Origin: Plantago ovata
Lineage: Eukaryota; Streptophyta; Magnoliopsida; Lamiales; Plantaginaceae
Direction of reading: 5' to 3'
DNA: 64,000 bases
Assembly: GCA_028274465.1 (NCBI GenBank)
Contig: CM051456.1
Span: forward strand, 21,051,033-21,115,032
The stretch's first letter is position 1; each line of letters begins with the position of its first letter. Positions 21,851 to 32,198 of the stretch are shown here, one piece after another. The position numbers and the translations under genes are program-made. Below the pieces are notes generated by a model. The model was not told the origin of the DNA. It searched no databases and was given only the letters and a program-made list of their open reading frames with translations.

Positions 21851-23533
21851 ATGATTGGTAAAATCGCTGGTTCGTTGGTGGCCCTCCTCTTGGTGGTAGG
21901 GGTCATCGTTGGTGTCGTTGTCGTATCGAAAACCAATGACCACCAGACTGAGTCACATGGTAGTGTAAGCACATCGACGAATATGGTCACAACAATCTGT
22001 GAGCCTACGACTTACAAAGAAGTTTGCACTAAAATCCTTGAACCTGCAACCAAGAACTCATCTGCCACCCTTAAGGATTACATCTTGGCAGTAGTTGAGG
22101 CTACACTCAATGAGGTCAACAAATCACTAGAGACAACCGGAAAGATTGTAGTGGACAAATCTGACCAGTACAATCTCATGTCTGTTGATAACTGCAAGGA
22201 GTTGCTAGATGACTCCATCCAAACTCTCCAGGCCTCGTTCTCCATGGTGGGAGACAATGAATTGCATACCCTGCAAGACCGAGCACACGAGCTTCTCAGT
22301 TGGATGACTGGTGTGTATGCCCTTGAGACTTCCTGCCTCGACCAGTTTGAGAATGAGGATTACAAAACCTCCATTACAAATGGTTTGCTCAACGCTACTC
22401 AACTCACCCACAACGCTGTCACCATTATGGCTGAGTTTGAGTCATTGCTCAAGGCATATACAGTTCAGATTCCCCATACAGGCAACTCTACCTCTAGACG
22501 TTTGTTGGGAACCAACGAAATTGACGATGAAGGTTTCCCTACATGGGTTGGACCTGCAGACCGTAGGCTTCTTTGGAGGGCAACTAACATCAAGCCTCAT
22601 GCAGTTGTCTCTAAGTCTGGACCGTTCAGAACTATCAATCAAGCCCTTGCTTCCTACCCAAAGAATCATCGCGGTAGGTTCATCATCCACGTCACGGCCG
22701 GCGTTTACGATGAGCAAGTCATTGTTGACAAGACCAAGCCCAACGTGTTCATGTATGGAGATGGCATGGGAAAGACAATTGTAACCGGAAGGAAAAACTT
22801 TGCAAAAATGAAAATTGGCACCATGAACACCGCCACATTCGCAGCAGTAGGAGTTGGATTCATCGCACAGGGCATGACATTTCGCAATGAGGCCGGTGTA
22901 GAAGGGCATCAGGCCGTGGCTTTCCGTTCCCAAGCTGATAGGACCGTGATGTTCGACTGCAGCTTTGAGGGTAACCAAGACACCTTGTACTACCAAGCCT
23001 ACCGCCAATTCTACAAGAACTGCCACATCTACGGAACCTTGGACTTCATCTTTGGCATGGGTGACGCTGTGATCCAGGACAGTCAGATCATAGTGAGGAG
23101 GCCAGGCCCAAGTCAATCTAACACAGTGACGGCCGACGGAAGGTCAATCGAGAAGAGTAGCGGAGGGTTGGTACTCCAAAACTGTGTGATTGTTCCGGAC
23201 AAGTTCTTGTTCCCTGTGAGGTTCCAGATTCCAACATACCTTGGCAGGCCTTGGAAGAAGGATGCCCTGACCGTGACCATGCAGAGTGAACTTGGAGATT
23301 TCATCCGCCCAGAAGGTTATATGATATGGCAGGGTGAAAATAACCACAAGACATGCTTAATGTATGAGTTTGATAACCGTGGTCCTGGTGCCAAAACTGA
23401 TAAGAGAGACAAGGCTTTCTCTCGTTTCAAAGTTTTGAGTGTAGCAGAGGCCACTAGATATACTCCCGGTGTATTTCTTGATGGAAACAACTGGTTAAAA
23501 CAAACTGGTGTCCCAGCTAAGCTAGGCCTGTAA
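21851..23533 (+). CDS. Pectinesterase/pectinesterase-inhibitor pro-protein, copy 1
   Basis: 560 residues in a single exon. Residues about 7-27 form a signal-anchor ('SLVALLLVVGVIVGVVVV'). Residues about 45-205 are the inhibitor-like pro-domain with conserved cysteines. Basic processing motifs RRLL occur at 216-219 and 238-241. The catalytic domain follows: 'GVYDEQV', 'GHQAVAFRSQADR' (Q354), 'GNQDTLYYQAYRQFY' (Q376, D377), 'GTLDFIFG' (D398) and 'YLGRPWKK' (R466). All catalytic residues of pectin methylesterases are present, so it should de-methylate cell-wall homogalacturonan after subtilase cleavage and secretion. Unlike many plant pectinesterase genes it has no intron in the coding region. 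It has a near-identical paralog at 30516; the two share promoter and 3' flank and arose by tandem duplication. Confidence 0.95.
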   Translation: MIGKIAGSLVALLLVVGVIVGVVVVSKTNDHQTESHGSVSTSTNMVTTICEPTTYKEVCTKILEPATKNSSATLKDYILAVVEATLNEVNKSLETTGKIVVDKSDQYNLMSVDNCKELLDDSIQTLQASFSMVGDNELHTLQDRAHELLSWMTGVYALETSCLDQFENEDYKTSITNGLLNATQLTHNAVTIMAEFESLLKAYTVQIPHTGNSTSRRLLGTNEIDDEGFPTWVGPADRRLLWRATNIKPHAVVSKSGPFRTINQALASYPKNHRGRFIIHVTAGVYDEQVIVDKTKPNVFMYGDGMGKTIVTGRKNFAKMKIGTMNTATFAAVGVGFIAQGMTFRNEAGVEGHQAVAFRSQADRTVMFDCSFEGNQDTLYYQAYRQFYKNCHIYGTLDFIFGMGDAVIQDSQIIVRRPGPSQSNTVTADGRSIEKSSGGLVLQNCVIVPDKFLFPVRFQIPTYLGRPWKKDALTVTMQSELGDFIRPEGYMIWQGENNHKTCLMYEFDNRGPGAKTDKRDKAFSRFKVLSVAEATRYTPGVFLDGNNWLKQTGVPAKLGL

Positions 23534-23774
23534 AATCCTAGACTATACGTGTGATGAGCAGTGATGATGTTCATCACGTCCCTATTTTTAGGCATTGGTT
23601 CTTTTTGATGCAATATTTTTTGTTGGTAGGTAGGGATGAAATTGTATCACTGTAAAAGTAAATATAATCTTTATTTTGTTTTTACTTGGTGTTTCAGAAG
23701 AACTGATTATGTTTTTTTTTTTTTTTCTAATTGTTTAGACTTTCAAGTTGATGATATTAAATTATGACAAATCC
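23534..23774. other. 3' flank of pectinesterase 1 and junction of the tandem duplication
   Basis: The first part (TGATGATGTTCATCAC) is shared with the 3' flank of copy 2. From about 23620 it switches to sequence homologous to 12430-12530, i.e. the start of the second duplication unit. A T run lies at 23711-23727. The following 8 bp (23775-23782) are the target duplication of the hAT element. Confidence 0.6.
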
Positions 23775-23869
23775 GTTGGAAGCTATGTTTTAAAAACGAA
23801 ACCGGAGGTTGAGTCGGCCACCCCCAAAAAGGTTTAACCGGGATCGAACCCGTTGAGCCGTTCTACCAT

Positions 23870-23875
<6 letters not shown>

Positions 23876-23946
<71 letters not shown>

Positions 23947-24071
23947 GTATATATATATGTATATATATATATAATATTATATATGTATGTATATATGTAT
24001 ATATATCTGTATATATATGTATAATATATATGTATATATATGTATATATATGTATATATATCTGTGTGTGG

Positions 24072-24113
<42 letters not shown>

Positions 24114-24140
24114 CGAGCGAGAGAGAGAGAGAGAAGAGAG
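23876..24140. repeat. TA-rich microsatellite followed by GA run
   Basis: (TA)n with scattered TATATATG units over about 230 bp, then GAGAGAGAGA. It lies within the hAT element; the open frames across it on both strands are repeat artefacts. Confidence 0.9.
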
Positions 24141-24460
24141 AGAGCAAAGCCATATCTGTCTTATGTTTAGCTTCTTTAGTTTTGCCATGAAGCTTTCAAG
24201 CTAGGCTGAGACATATCGAGGGATGAAATGCCTCTCATGTAATCAACACAGTTTTCTTCCTTTTATTGTAGCAGTAGCAACAGTCTCTGTCTCATCTACA
24301 TCTGAAGCTAAGTGCTCAATTTCTTCTCCAGCTACTTCAAAAGTATGTTCTTTTCCTCTGGTCCTTTTATAGGCATTATTTTCCTCTATTGACCTTTTCA
24401 TTTCAAGAACAACATGAGGAAGGGCTTCGAGACAGGGAGTAATATTTCCAGGTACGTGCG

Positions 24461-24697
24461 CTAAATGATCTTCATCCTATGGATGCCCCCACCTTTGTAT
24501 TTTTTATTACAAAGCACACATTGCAATGTTTGCTTCTTTCCATCTGTGTCAACTACCTTGCAATGTTTCCAAGCAGGATCAGTTTTTTGTCGGACATTAG
24601 GAGACTGTGAAGAAGGAGCACTGCTCGTTGTTGAAGCAGATGCAGTAAATGCAGGAGAGACAGATGCATATTGACTCGGTGAAGATTCCATATTCAT
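24461..24697 (-). pseudogene. BED-type zinc finger fragment of hAT transposase
   Basis: The minus-strand frame starts 'MNMESSPSQYASVSPAF' and contains 'RQKTDPAWKHCKVVDTDGKK', 'LQCVLCNKKYKGGGIHRMK': the W-x-H/C-x2-C core of the BED fingers that open plant hAT transposases. It stops after the finger; the catalytic part and the hATC dimerisation region are not found in the rest of the element. DNA-binding remnant only. Confidence 0.7.
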
Positions 24698-25435
24698 AAG
24701 CTGACAAACAAGATTAAATGATCATCAATCAAGTATGTAATTAAATGAAACTAAAATCAACTAATGAACACCCTAGCTAATAACTCAATCAAGATTCCAT
24801 ATTCATTAATAACTGAATCATCAATCAAGTATAGTAGCATACAAACAAATGAAAGTCAAGCAAATATACACACTAGCTAATAAACGCAGAACAACAATAG
24901 AAGCAAAATAAACACAAAGCAGCACAAAGTATACTACAGAGTACAGAGAAACGCATAACATAGTAAATCACACATCAAATCGAACAATGAATTGAAGATC
25001 AAATCAAGCAAATCACAGATCAAATCAAGTAAAGAAGAAGTGTAAAACAGAGCAGATGGAGTAAAGCAAAACGCAGCAAGAAGATCAAGAATAAAAATGA
25101 AAAATATACCTGAATCAGCAACGGGAAGGATTGAAGAATCGCAAATGAGGGAAAACAGTAATGACGGCAAATGAGTAGGGTTTTGGGTTTTCTTCTTTCC
25201 CTTTTGTAAAAAAGGGCTTTTTTTTCCTTTTTGTTTTGCAAATCTACCCCAAAAACGGTTTAAGCGCCGGTCCAGCGGCTTTCCGGTTCACCGGTTTTAT
25301 CGGTTTTCACCCGTTTTTTCCATTTTTTGAGACCTCGGCTTTTCAGCGTTTAAATGATGACTTTAGGCCGATGAGTTCCGGTTTCCACGGTCGGACCGAC
25401 CGGTTCAATCCGTTTTTTAAAACATAGGTTGGAAG

Positions 25436-26435
25436 CCTCATCCTAAGGCGAGTTAAGGTTACGTCCTTGGTTCATGATAGCCCGAACATGCTAAGGTTTG
25501 AGCACATTCAAACAACATTCGCCCATCACAAACATGCAGGAAGGGTTATTTTGTACTAGAAACATACGGGGGAGAAAAATGGATCTGGACACATATATGT
25601 GTTTTTGTCGTTGTCCGGGGAATTATGTGTCGGCTCCCTCACTCCTAAACGTCCCCCTCCTCTTATTCAAAGAACATGTGATAACCCACATTGTCATGCA
25701 CGCATAAGAAGTGTGTCCTGGTAACCCTTAAGGATGGACACACTCATAGAGAATACACGGTTTATGACCCACTATTCTGGAGAACATACAGATCTAGAGG
25801 GTATACATATGGGTTCGACCTACAAAGTTATGCCTAAACCAATGGTTAGGCCTAAATCATCACATTCATATACTAGTTTGGATTTTTAGGGATGAACCTA
25901 AGGTAGGATACAAAATCGTAAAACATCTAGAAAGTCCATTGAGAGCCTTGGAAGGTCCAAAATACTCGTGAAGATTCCAAAAATGTACATGGGTCAGGCC
26001 CATTAAATGTGGGATGTGCCTATTTAGCCTACTCGGCTCTATATGGGGTGTACACTTGTCACAATCACAGACAATATAGCTACTTTGGTGAAAACTATAT
26101 CAATAGCACATATCCCATGTTAATGGTAAGTCATAAGTATGTATACACATACTTATACAAGGGTAGTCCTCAACTCCCTTCTAGTAAAATCCTTCACGAT
26201 TTAACTGGAGTGCAAGTTGATTATATCTTGCTAACCCACCCACTCTCACCCCACAAAAAAAATCCTCAAGCGAATACAGGTCCTAGTATTCAAGAAGGAA
26301 GGAACCATAATAACTTAATTTGATTTGGATGGATTTGACCCAAGCTTGACTGAGGAAGGACAATTTAGTACCCCATCTGGTATGACTTTCACAAACTACT
26401 GAAATACTCCCTCAAAATTACAATGTGATCTGATG
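25436..26435. other. Unassigned insertion, LTR-like in character
   Basis: About 1 kb not matched by the 12.5-kb counterpart of the duplication, so it is an insertion or replacement. It has no introns or long open frames but contains a TATA-like CTCTATATGGGG at about 26037 and moderate GC, as in a retrotransposon LTR. I could not define TG...CA ends or a target duplication. Confidence 0.3.
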
Positions 26436-26439
26436 TAAA

Positions 26440-27610
26440 TTTATTACTTTCTAATGGATTTTGCTTTTATTTTGAATATGGAATGAGCATTCTTTTTGTG
26501 CACCCACCTTGATCCTGGACTGTAATGAAAAGTTTCTTGAAGATTTATCATTTATGTAGTGTTTAGCTATTAACACATTGCTAACTTACAAACTTCTAAT
26601 GTATGGATGGGTATGTGATTGTCATTTGTCCGGTACATTAAAATGATCTTTTGCCGGATAAAAAGATAAATAGAGTACTCTCGGCTCAACTCAAAATGGT
26701 TTAGAAGTAGTATGGACAGGGTTGCTGGCCTGACCAAATATGAGCTGGCCAAAGGACTTTATTCTCTTATAGCTAGCTAGCAACGAATTTTTTAATAATA
26801 GAGTTCAATTTACTTCTACCAAGATGCATATCTATCTATTCACGAATTATATCTTGAAAATCTAAGGTGTGTATAACGCCTCAATTTTTTACCCTTAACA
26901 ACCGCAAAGAAGAATGGGTTGAAAGAGAGATGTGGCTCCTTTTGTTTTCTATGGGCCCTGAGTGATGCACAAATAAATTTATTGTCAAAACACACACATA
27001 TATATTTCCTGCATACTAGAAGTTAGGATTATAATTTAGTACAATGAAAGGAACTGAAGCAATTTCATAATCCTCCTCATTATGATCTAGGAACTCTAGT
27101 TCTCACGACTCTTAAATACTCATCTGTTTTTTATTCTATACGTATTTCATTTTTGTCCGTTTCTTTTGATTATGTACGTTTTTATTTTTGGCAAATCTTT
27201 ATCTCACAACTTTATTGTGGATCCTACCACTAAACCAACACACTACACTCATTATATAAACCTCCTAAAACTCCGATCCAAAAACAAACGTATAGAATAA
27301 AAAAAAACGGATGAGTATCTAGTTGTGTGACGATAACGAGATACGCCAATACTTATGTGTAAGATGATTAATTATGTGATTGAGAAATTGAAATTTAGAT
27401 ACATGTTTTTGTTCACTTGCACCAGCAAATATGCAGGGTGTGAAGTCGGTGTCGTGCATATATACAACTTCTTCATTGTGGTATATAAAAAAAAGAAACT
27501 TATAACTTAACTAAACCTAATTAAACCACAAACAAGCAAACCTTATATCCTTGAGAAAAATACTATCATCCAATTCAAACTAAATGTCTGAATTCGTAAC
27601 CTCTAACCAC
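26440..27610 (-). pseudogene. Decayed copy of the J-protein 3' region (segmental duplication)
   Basis: Colinear with 12550-14240: GGAATGAGCATTCTTTTTGT, CTTACAAACTTCTAATGTAT and GTTCAATTTACTTCTACC match the original spacer, then GGGTTGAAAGAGAGATGTGG (about 26910-26940) matches the last exon. GATCTAGGAACTCTAGTTCT (about 27080) matches exon 4 and TTCACTTGCACCAGCAAAT (about 27415) matches exon 3. Most of exon 4 is deleted and a MITE is inserted in what remains, so no protein can be made. Exons 1 and 2 of the gene were not recognised further on. Confidence 0.8.
27117..27317. mobile_element. Stowaway-like MITE (Tc1/mariner type), copy 1
   Basis: About 200 bp with inverted ends TACTCATCTGTTTTTTATTC and TACTCATCCGTTTTTTTTTA (reverse complement of the right end), flanked by TA as in Tc1/mariner MITEs. 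No coding capacity. It sits in the decayed exon 4 of the J-protein copy and is absent from the original at 13975. A second copy in opposite orientation lies at 29056. Confidence 0.8.
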
Positions 27611-29055
27611 TTATTTGGAAGTCTATTTGCTAACGCTGCAAGTCCTTAGCAGCGTGTTTCATGTGAAACATCAATTTTAGTGTCTGTTTTTACAGGTGTA
27701 TACGTAGGCCTCCCCTGCTAGATGTCTCCATTAAATCTAAATCCACGTAGATGCATATATTACACTTAGGTCCAAAATTAAAATAAATAAATAAATAAAA
27801 GTTGACAAAAAAAAAAAAAGGACCCTACTCATTCCTTTACGATCAAACATGGCCTTAATATTTTCATAATTTTAATTTACTTTTTTCTCTTTTTCGTCTT
27901 CCTTTTTATTTTCCTTTTATCTCTATCTTCTTCACAACTCTGGTACCGGAAATCCATTCAGTACCGAAGCTCCGATCGGAGGTTCACTATGAAGCTCCGA
28001 TCAAGAGTTTCTCACAATGATAGATTAAGATGTAGTCTTCTCATCCCGTTCAATTGATCAGTTGTGAAAGATGTTACTCATTTACAATATGCAATCGAGG
28101 TATATTTTAGCAATTTAATTTTGCTACTTGCATTCGGAACTTTTATGTTTTTATCATTTCTTTTATGTAGCATGGGTTTTAATGCGAAGATGAGTGACTA
28201 AACACAATGTAAGGGCAACAGTAGTCTAATAGAGCATATTCAGTAATGAAAGATTTCAATCTCTGTGTTGTGTTGATCACTTGATCGGTGATGTCGTTCA
28301 AAATATTCAAAATTATTACGTTCTGTTTTATCGGTTGAACCTTAATGCTATTCACAATGTTTCAAAGTATTCATGTTCATTGTGGTTGAGCCTTGATCTC
28401 AAAGATTGATCGGTTAATCTAGCATGAAATTCTCTAAGAACATATATGTTTGGTATGAAGTTTTTGATTGCGAAGTGGTATATGAGATTGAGTGATAGAC
28501 ATATCTTCATAATTACTTACACGTAACCAATTTAATAGTTTTGAGTATTATTTATGTACGTTCGATTAGAGTTTCTACCGCCATGTACGTTTCTGGACTC
28601 TATCAGATTCATAGAGTGTTTGCTTGATAAGTTTGATGACAAAACCTTTTCAAAAGAATGTGCGTTTACAAACCGTTGCAAGTCATATTTATCATCCAAG
28701 AATAGACTAATAAATTCCTCAAGAGATTCATCCCGAGTATAAGGAAACACTACAAAGTCTGCTTACAATACTTTTCAGGTATTAAGTTGAGCAGATCACG
28801 GTGGTGGTGGTGGGTGGTTGGAGCAGTGGTGGTGGTTGAGCAGTGTTGATGGTGAATTGATGAAAGAGAAAGAAGAAATGAAGAATATTTATGTAATATA
28901 CAAAATATGTGGGTTAAATGGGTAATAAGAAGAATCTTGTATTTTTCAAGAAATATTTCATTCCAATAAATAGAGTGGTATGCAAGTCTTTATAACAAAA
29001 GCAAAAATACAAATTGAAAATTTTCATTCGTCGTAATTTTAATAACATACTACAA
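27611..29055. other. Intergenic, no gene seen
   Basis: AT-rich DNA with an AAAT microsatellite at about 27779-27800 and a GGT-rich stretch at about 28799-28850 (GTGGTGGTGGTGGG). The open frames at 28532-28750 on the two strands have no recognisable domain. Confidence 0.45.
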
Positions 29056-29259
29056 TACTCATCCGTTTTTTTAAATTCTATACGTTTGCTTTTGGATCGG
29101 AGTTTTTTGAGGTTTGTATAATGAGTGTAGTATGTTGGTTTAGTGATAGAACCCACAATAAAGTTGTGAGATAAAGATTTCTCAAAAATAAAAACGTATA
29201 GAATCTAAACAAACAGATAAAAATGGAATACGTATTAAATCTAAAAAAACAGATGAGTA
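29056..29259. mobile_element. Stowaway-like MITE, copy 2 (opposite orientation)
   Basis: Reverse-complement relative of the element at 27117: it begins TACTCATCCGTTTTTTTAAA and ends AAAAAACAGATGAGTA. The inner landmarks (GGATCGGAGTTTTTTGAGG, AATGAGTGTAGTATGTTGG, CACAATAAAGTTGTGAGATA) all match the other copy reversed. TA flanks. No open frame of interest. Confidence 0.8.
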
Positions 29260-30515
29260 TCATTTTAAGTTGATTAGATGTGTTTCTTTTAATTTTCGTC
29301 ACACATACCAAAAATCACATATTTATGCTTAAAATCCTTAACCTTTTTTAAAAAAAAACTATAAGTGAAACTGTAAAATCGATCTAAATATGATTTTAAT
29401 AAACATTTGCAAACACAAATGAAGTAAAACTTATTTAAATTATTTAAAATTACATCAAAGCCCCTCATTTATTTATTTAGAGACGACAGTCCTTAAAGTA
29501 CGGAGAAACATGCATATGGCCTCCACGTTTATGTGTCGTGGCGATATCTTAGTCGATTGCAGTAATAAACCAAGAAGGAAAAAGTTATTTTTGAATATTA
29601 TAAGAAGAATTTGTTTTTCATGAAAAACTTATTTATGAAAACTTGCAAGTTGCACTTTTGATTTTATAGGACAACAACAAATAAATCTCGATCAACAAAG
29701 CTCAAGAAAGTTTGACCGTATATTGGACAAAGCAAAATGATTTACATATATTGATTTTCATGCAAAATGATTGTATTTCTCAAAACTTTTGTCTTCTTTC
29801 AATTAATTCCAGGGTCTTCAAGTTGTACTATTTGTAGACTTCATGCCCAAGGATCTTTCGGTTATTGCAATTGAGTTAAATCCTGGTAATTATTTTGGTC
29901 ATACTTTTAGCTAATAAGTGAGCAAGAAATAGTCTAGTTAGTTTTGTAAAAAATAATTCACATAAATATCCAACAAAATACGGTTAACGATTAAGCAATG
30001 AACTTTGCAAGTGCTAGCGTATGATCAGTTATTTTCCATTGAATCAATGGAAACCTGACTGCGGTGGACAAACTAGTTGTTGATAATTTTTTTAAGCTAA
30101 ATATAGTAAGTATTATTGGTTAAGATTTCACAAAAGTTCAGGGTGATTAACGAAAACCAAGCTGCATCACTAATGAATTAGCTAAGGATGATTTACAACC
30201 GTTTAATAGTTCTATGACCTATATATGGATCCTTGGGCTATAAGGAGATGTTCCACGAAAAGTGCTTCCAAACCACAAACCATAAGCCAGATCTGGAAAA
30301 TCTCGCTTAACCATCCATCATGTTATCAATGGAATCCATTCTTGCTCATATATATCCTAATAATGCTAATTCTTCAATTTTCTTCACAAACCATATTGAT
30401 AATAAGGAGCTAGGGCTCTCTTTACTCAGTTTTGTCCGGTTTTTTCCCTTTAATTTCTCGTCTTGCACTAAAGCAGGCGAGAAAAATTATAATAAAGAGT
30501 AATTAGTTCAAAAAA
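29260..30515. other. Intergenic; duplicated upstream region of pectinesterase 2
   Basis: From about 29995 to the ATG this is homologous to about 21345-21850: TGAACTTTGCAAGTGCTAG, CCTATATATGGATCCTTGG, GATGTTCCACGAAAAGTGCT, CGCTTAACCATCCATCA and CTTGCACTAAAGCAGGCGAG all have counterparts. The remainder (29260-29995) is AT-rich with no feature recognised. Confidence 0.65.
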
Positions 30516-32198
30516 ATGTTTGGTAAGATTGTTGGTTCGTTGGTGTCCCTCCTCCTGGTGGTGGGGGTCATCGCTGGTGTCGTTGTCGTATTAAAAACCA
30601 ATGACAACCAGGCTGAGTCGCAGAGTAGTGTAAGCGCATCGATGAAGATGGTCACAACCATCTGTGAGCCTACGACTTACAAAGAAGTTTGCGCTAAAAC
30701 CCTTGAACCTGCGGCCAGAAACTCATCTGCTACCCTTAAGGATTATATCTTGGCAGTGGTTGAGGCCACACTCCATGAGGTCAACAAATCATTAGAGACA
30801 ACCGGAAAGATTGTAGTGGACAAATCTGACCAGTACAATCTCATGTCTGTTGATAACTGCAAGGAGTTGCTAGATGACTCTGTGCAGACTCTCCAGGCCT
30901 CGTTCTCCATGGTGGGAGATAGTGAATTGCATACCTTGCATGACCGAGCACACGAGCTTCTCAGTTGGATGACTGGTGTCTATGCCCTTGAGAGTTCCTG
31001 CCTTGACCAGTTTGAGACGGAGCAGTACAAAACCCCCATTACAAATGGTTTGCTGAATGCCACTCAACTCACCCATAACGCTGTCAACATTATGTCTGAT
31101 CTTGAAACATTGCTCAAGGCATTTTCTGTTCAAATTCCGCAAGCAAGCAACTCTACCTCTAGACGTCTAATGGGAACCAACAAAATTGACAATGAAGGTT
31201 TCCCTGCCTGGGTTGGACATGCAGACCGTAGGCTTCTATGGAGGGCAACTAACATTAGGCCTCATGCAGTTGTTTCTAAGTCTGGACCGTTCAGGACTAT
31301 CAATCAAGCCCTTGCTTCGTACCCCAAGAATCACCGTGGTAGGTTTATCATCCATGTGATGGCTGGTGTTTACGATGAGCAAGTCATTGTTGACAAGAAC
31401 AAACCCAACGTGTTCATGTATGGAGATGGCATGGGAAAGACAATTGTCACCGGAAGGAAAAACTTTGGAAAGATGAAAATTGGCACCATGAACACAGCCA
31501 CATTCGCAGCAGTAGGAGTCGGATTCATTGGACAGGGCATGACATTCCGCAATGAGGCAGGTGTAGAAGGGCATCAGGCCGTGGCTTTCCGTTCCCAAGC
31601 TGATAGGACCGTGATGTTCGACTGCAGCTTTGAGGGTAACCAAGACACCTTGTACTACCAAGCCTATCGCCAATTCTACAAGAACTGCCACATCTACGGC
31701 ACCTTGGACTTCATCTTCGGCATGGGTGATGCTGTGATCCAGGATAGTCAGATCATAGTGAGGAGGCCAGGCCCAGGTCAATCTAACACAGTGACTGCTG
31801 ATGGAAGAACAATCGAGAGGAGTAGCGGAGGGTTGGTACTTCAAAACTGCGTGATTGTTCCTGACAGGTTCTTATTCCCTGTGAGGTTCCAGATTCCAAC
31901 ATACCTTGGCAGGCCCTGGAAGAAGGATGCCCTGACTGTGACCATGCAGAGTGAGCTTGGAGATTTCATCCGCCCAGAAGGTTATATGATATGGCAGGGT
32001 GAAAATAACCACAGGACATGTCAAATGTACGAGTTTGATAACCGTGGCCCTGGAGCCATAACTAACAGAAGAGACCGAGCTTTCTCTCGTTTCAGAGTCC
32101 TGAGAGCGCCAGAGGCTGCTAGATATACTCCTGGTTTATTTCTTGACGGAAACCGTTGGTTAAGACAAACTGGTGTCCCAGCCAAGCTAGGCTTGTAA
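30516..32198 (+). CDS. Pectinesterase/pectinesterase-inhibitor pro-protein, copy 2
   Basis: Also 560 residues and intronless, alignable to copy 1 without gaps. Signal-anchor, inhibitor-like pro-domain and catalytic domain are intact, with 'GHQAVAFRSQADR', 'QDTLYYQAYRQFY', 'GTLDFIFGMGD' and 'YLGRPWKK' unchanged. Differences concentrate in the pro-domain (for example 'SDLETLLKAFSVQ' against 'AEFESLLKAYTVQ') and at the C-terminus, where several Lys residues of copy 1 are Arg here ('NRRDRAFSRFRVLRAPE'). The first processing motif is RRLM instead of RRLL; the second, DRRLLW, is kept. It should be secreted to the wall and act on methyl-esterified pectin. It belongs to the second tandem-duplication unit. 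Confidence 0.95.
   Translation: MFGKIVGSLVSLLLVVGVIAGVVVVLKTNDNQAESQSSVSASMKMVTTICEPTTYKEVCAKTLEPAARNSSATLKDYILAVVEATLHEVNKSLETTGKIVVDKSDQYNLMSVDNCKELLDDSVQTLQASFSMVGDSELHTLHDRAHELLSWMTGVYALESSCLDQFETEQYKTPITNGLLNATQLTHNAVNIMSDLETLLKAFSVQIPQASNSTSRRLMGTNKIDNEGFPAWVGHADRRLLWRATNIRPHAVVSKSGPFRTINQALASYPKNHRGRFIIHVMAGVYDEQVIVDKNKPNVFMYGDGMGKTIVTGRKNFGKMKIGTMNTATFAAVGVGFIGQGMTFRNEAGVEGHQAVAFRSQADRTVMFDCSFEGNQDTLYYQAYRQFYKNCHIYGTLDFIFGMGDAVIQDSQIIVRRPGPGQSNTVTADGRTIERSSGGLVLQNCVIVPDRFLFPVRFQIPTYLGRPWKKDALTVTMQSELGDFIRPEGYMIWQGENNHRTCQMYEFDNRGPGAITNRRDRAFSRFRVLRAPEAARYTPGLFLDGNRWLRQTGVPAKLGL

Larger units (their letters stand above)
23783..25427 (-). mobile_element. Degenerate hAT element with BED zinc-finger remnant (8-bp TSD GTTGGAAG)
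   Basis: Exact 8-bp TSD GTTGGAAG at 23775-23782 and 25428-25435. Terminal inverted repeats are CTATGTTTTAAAAACG on the left and CTATGTTTTAAAAAACG (reverse complement) on the right. Subterminal parts are rich in CCGG/ACCGGTT words. The interior holds a TA microsatellite, a GA run and a BED-finger exon on the minus strand, but no hAT transposase catalytic or dimerisation domain. It is 1645 bp and non-autonomous. The element at 33481 belongs to the same family by its ends. Confidence 0.85.

Noticed and set aside
22442..23116. 224-residue antisense frame in pectinesterase 1 (and a similar 202-residue one at 31236-31844)
   Set aside because: Shadow of a highly conserved coding region; preserved in both copies only because the sense strand is conserved.
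23853..24188. Tyr/Ile-repeat frames on both strands
   Set aside because: Encoded by the TA microsatellite in the hAT element.
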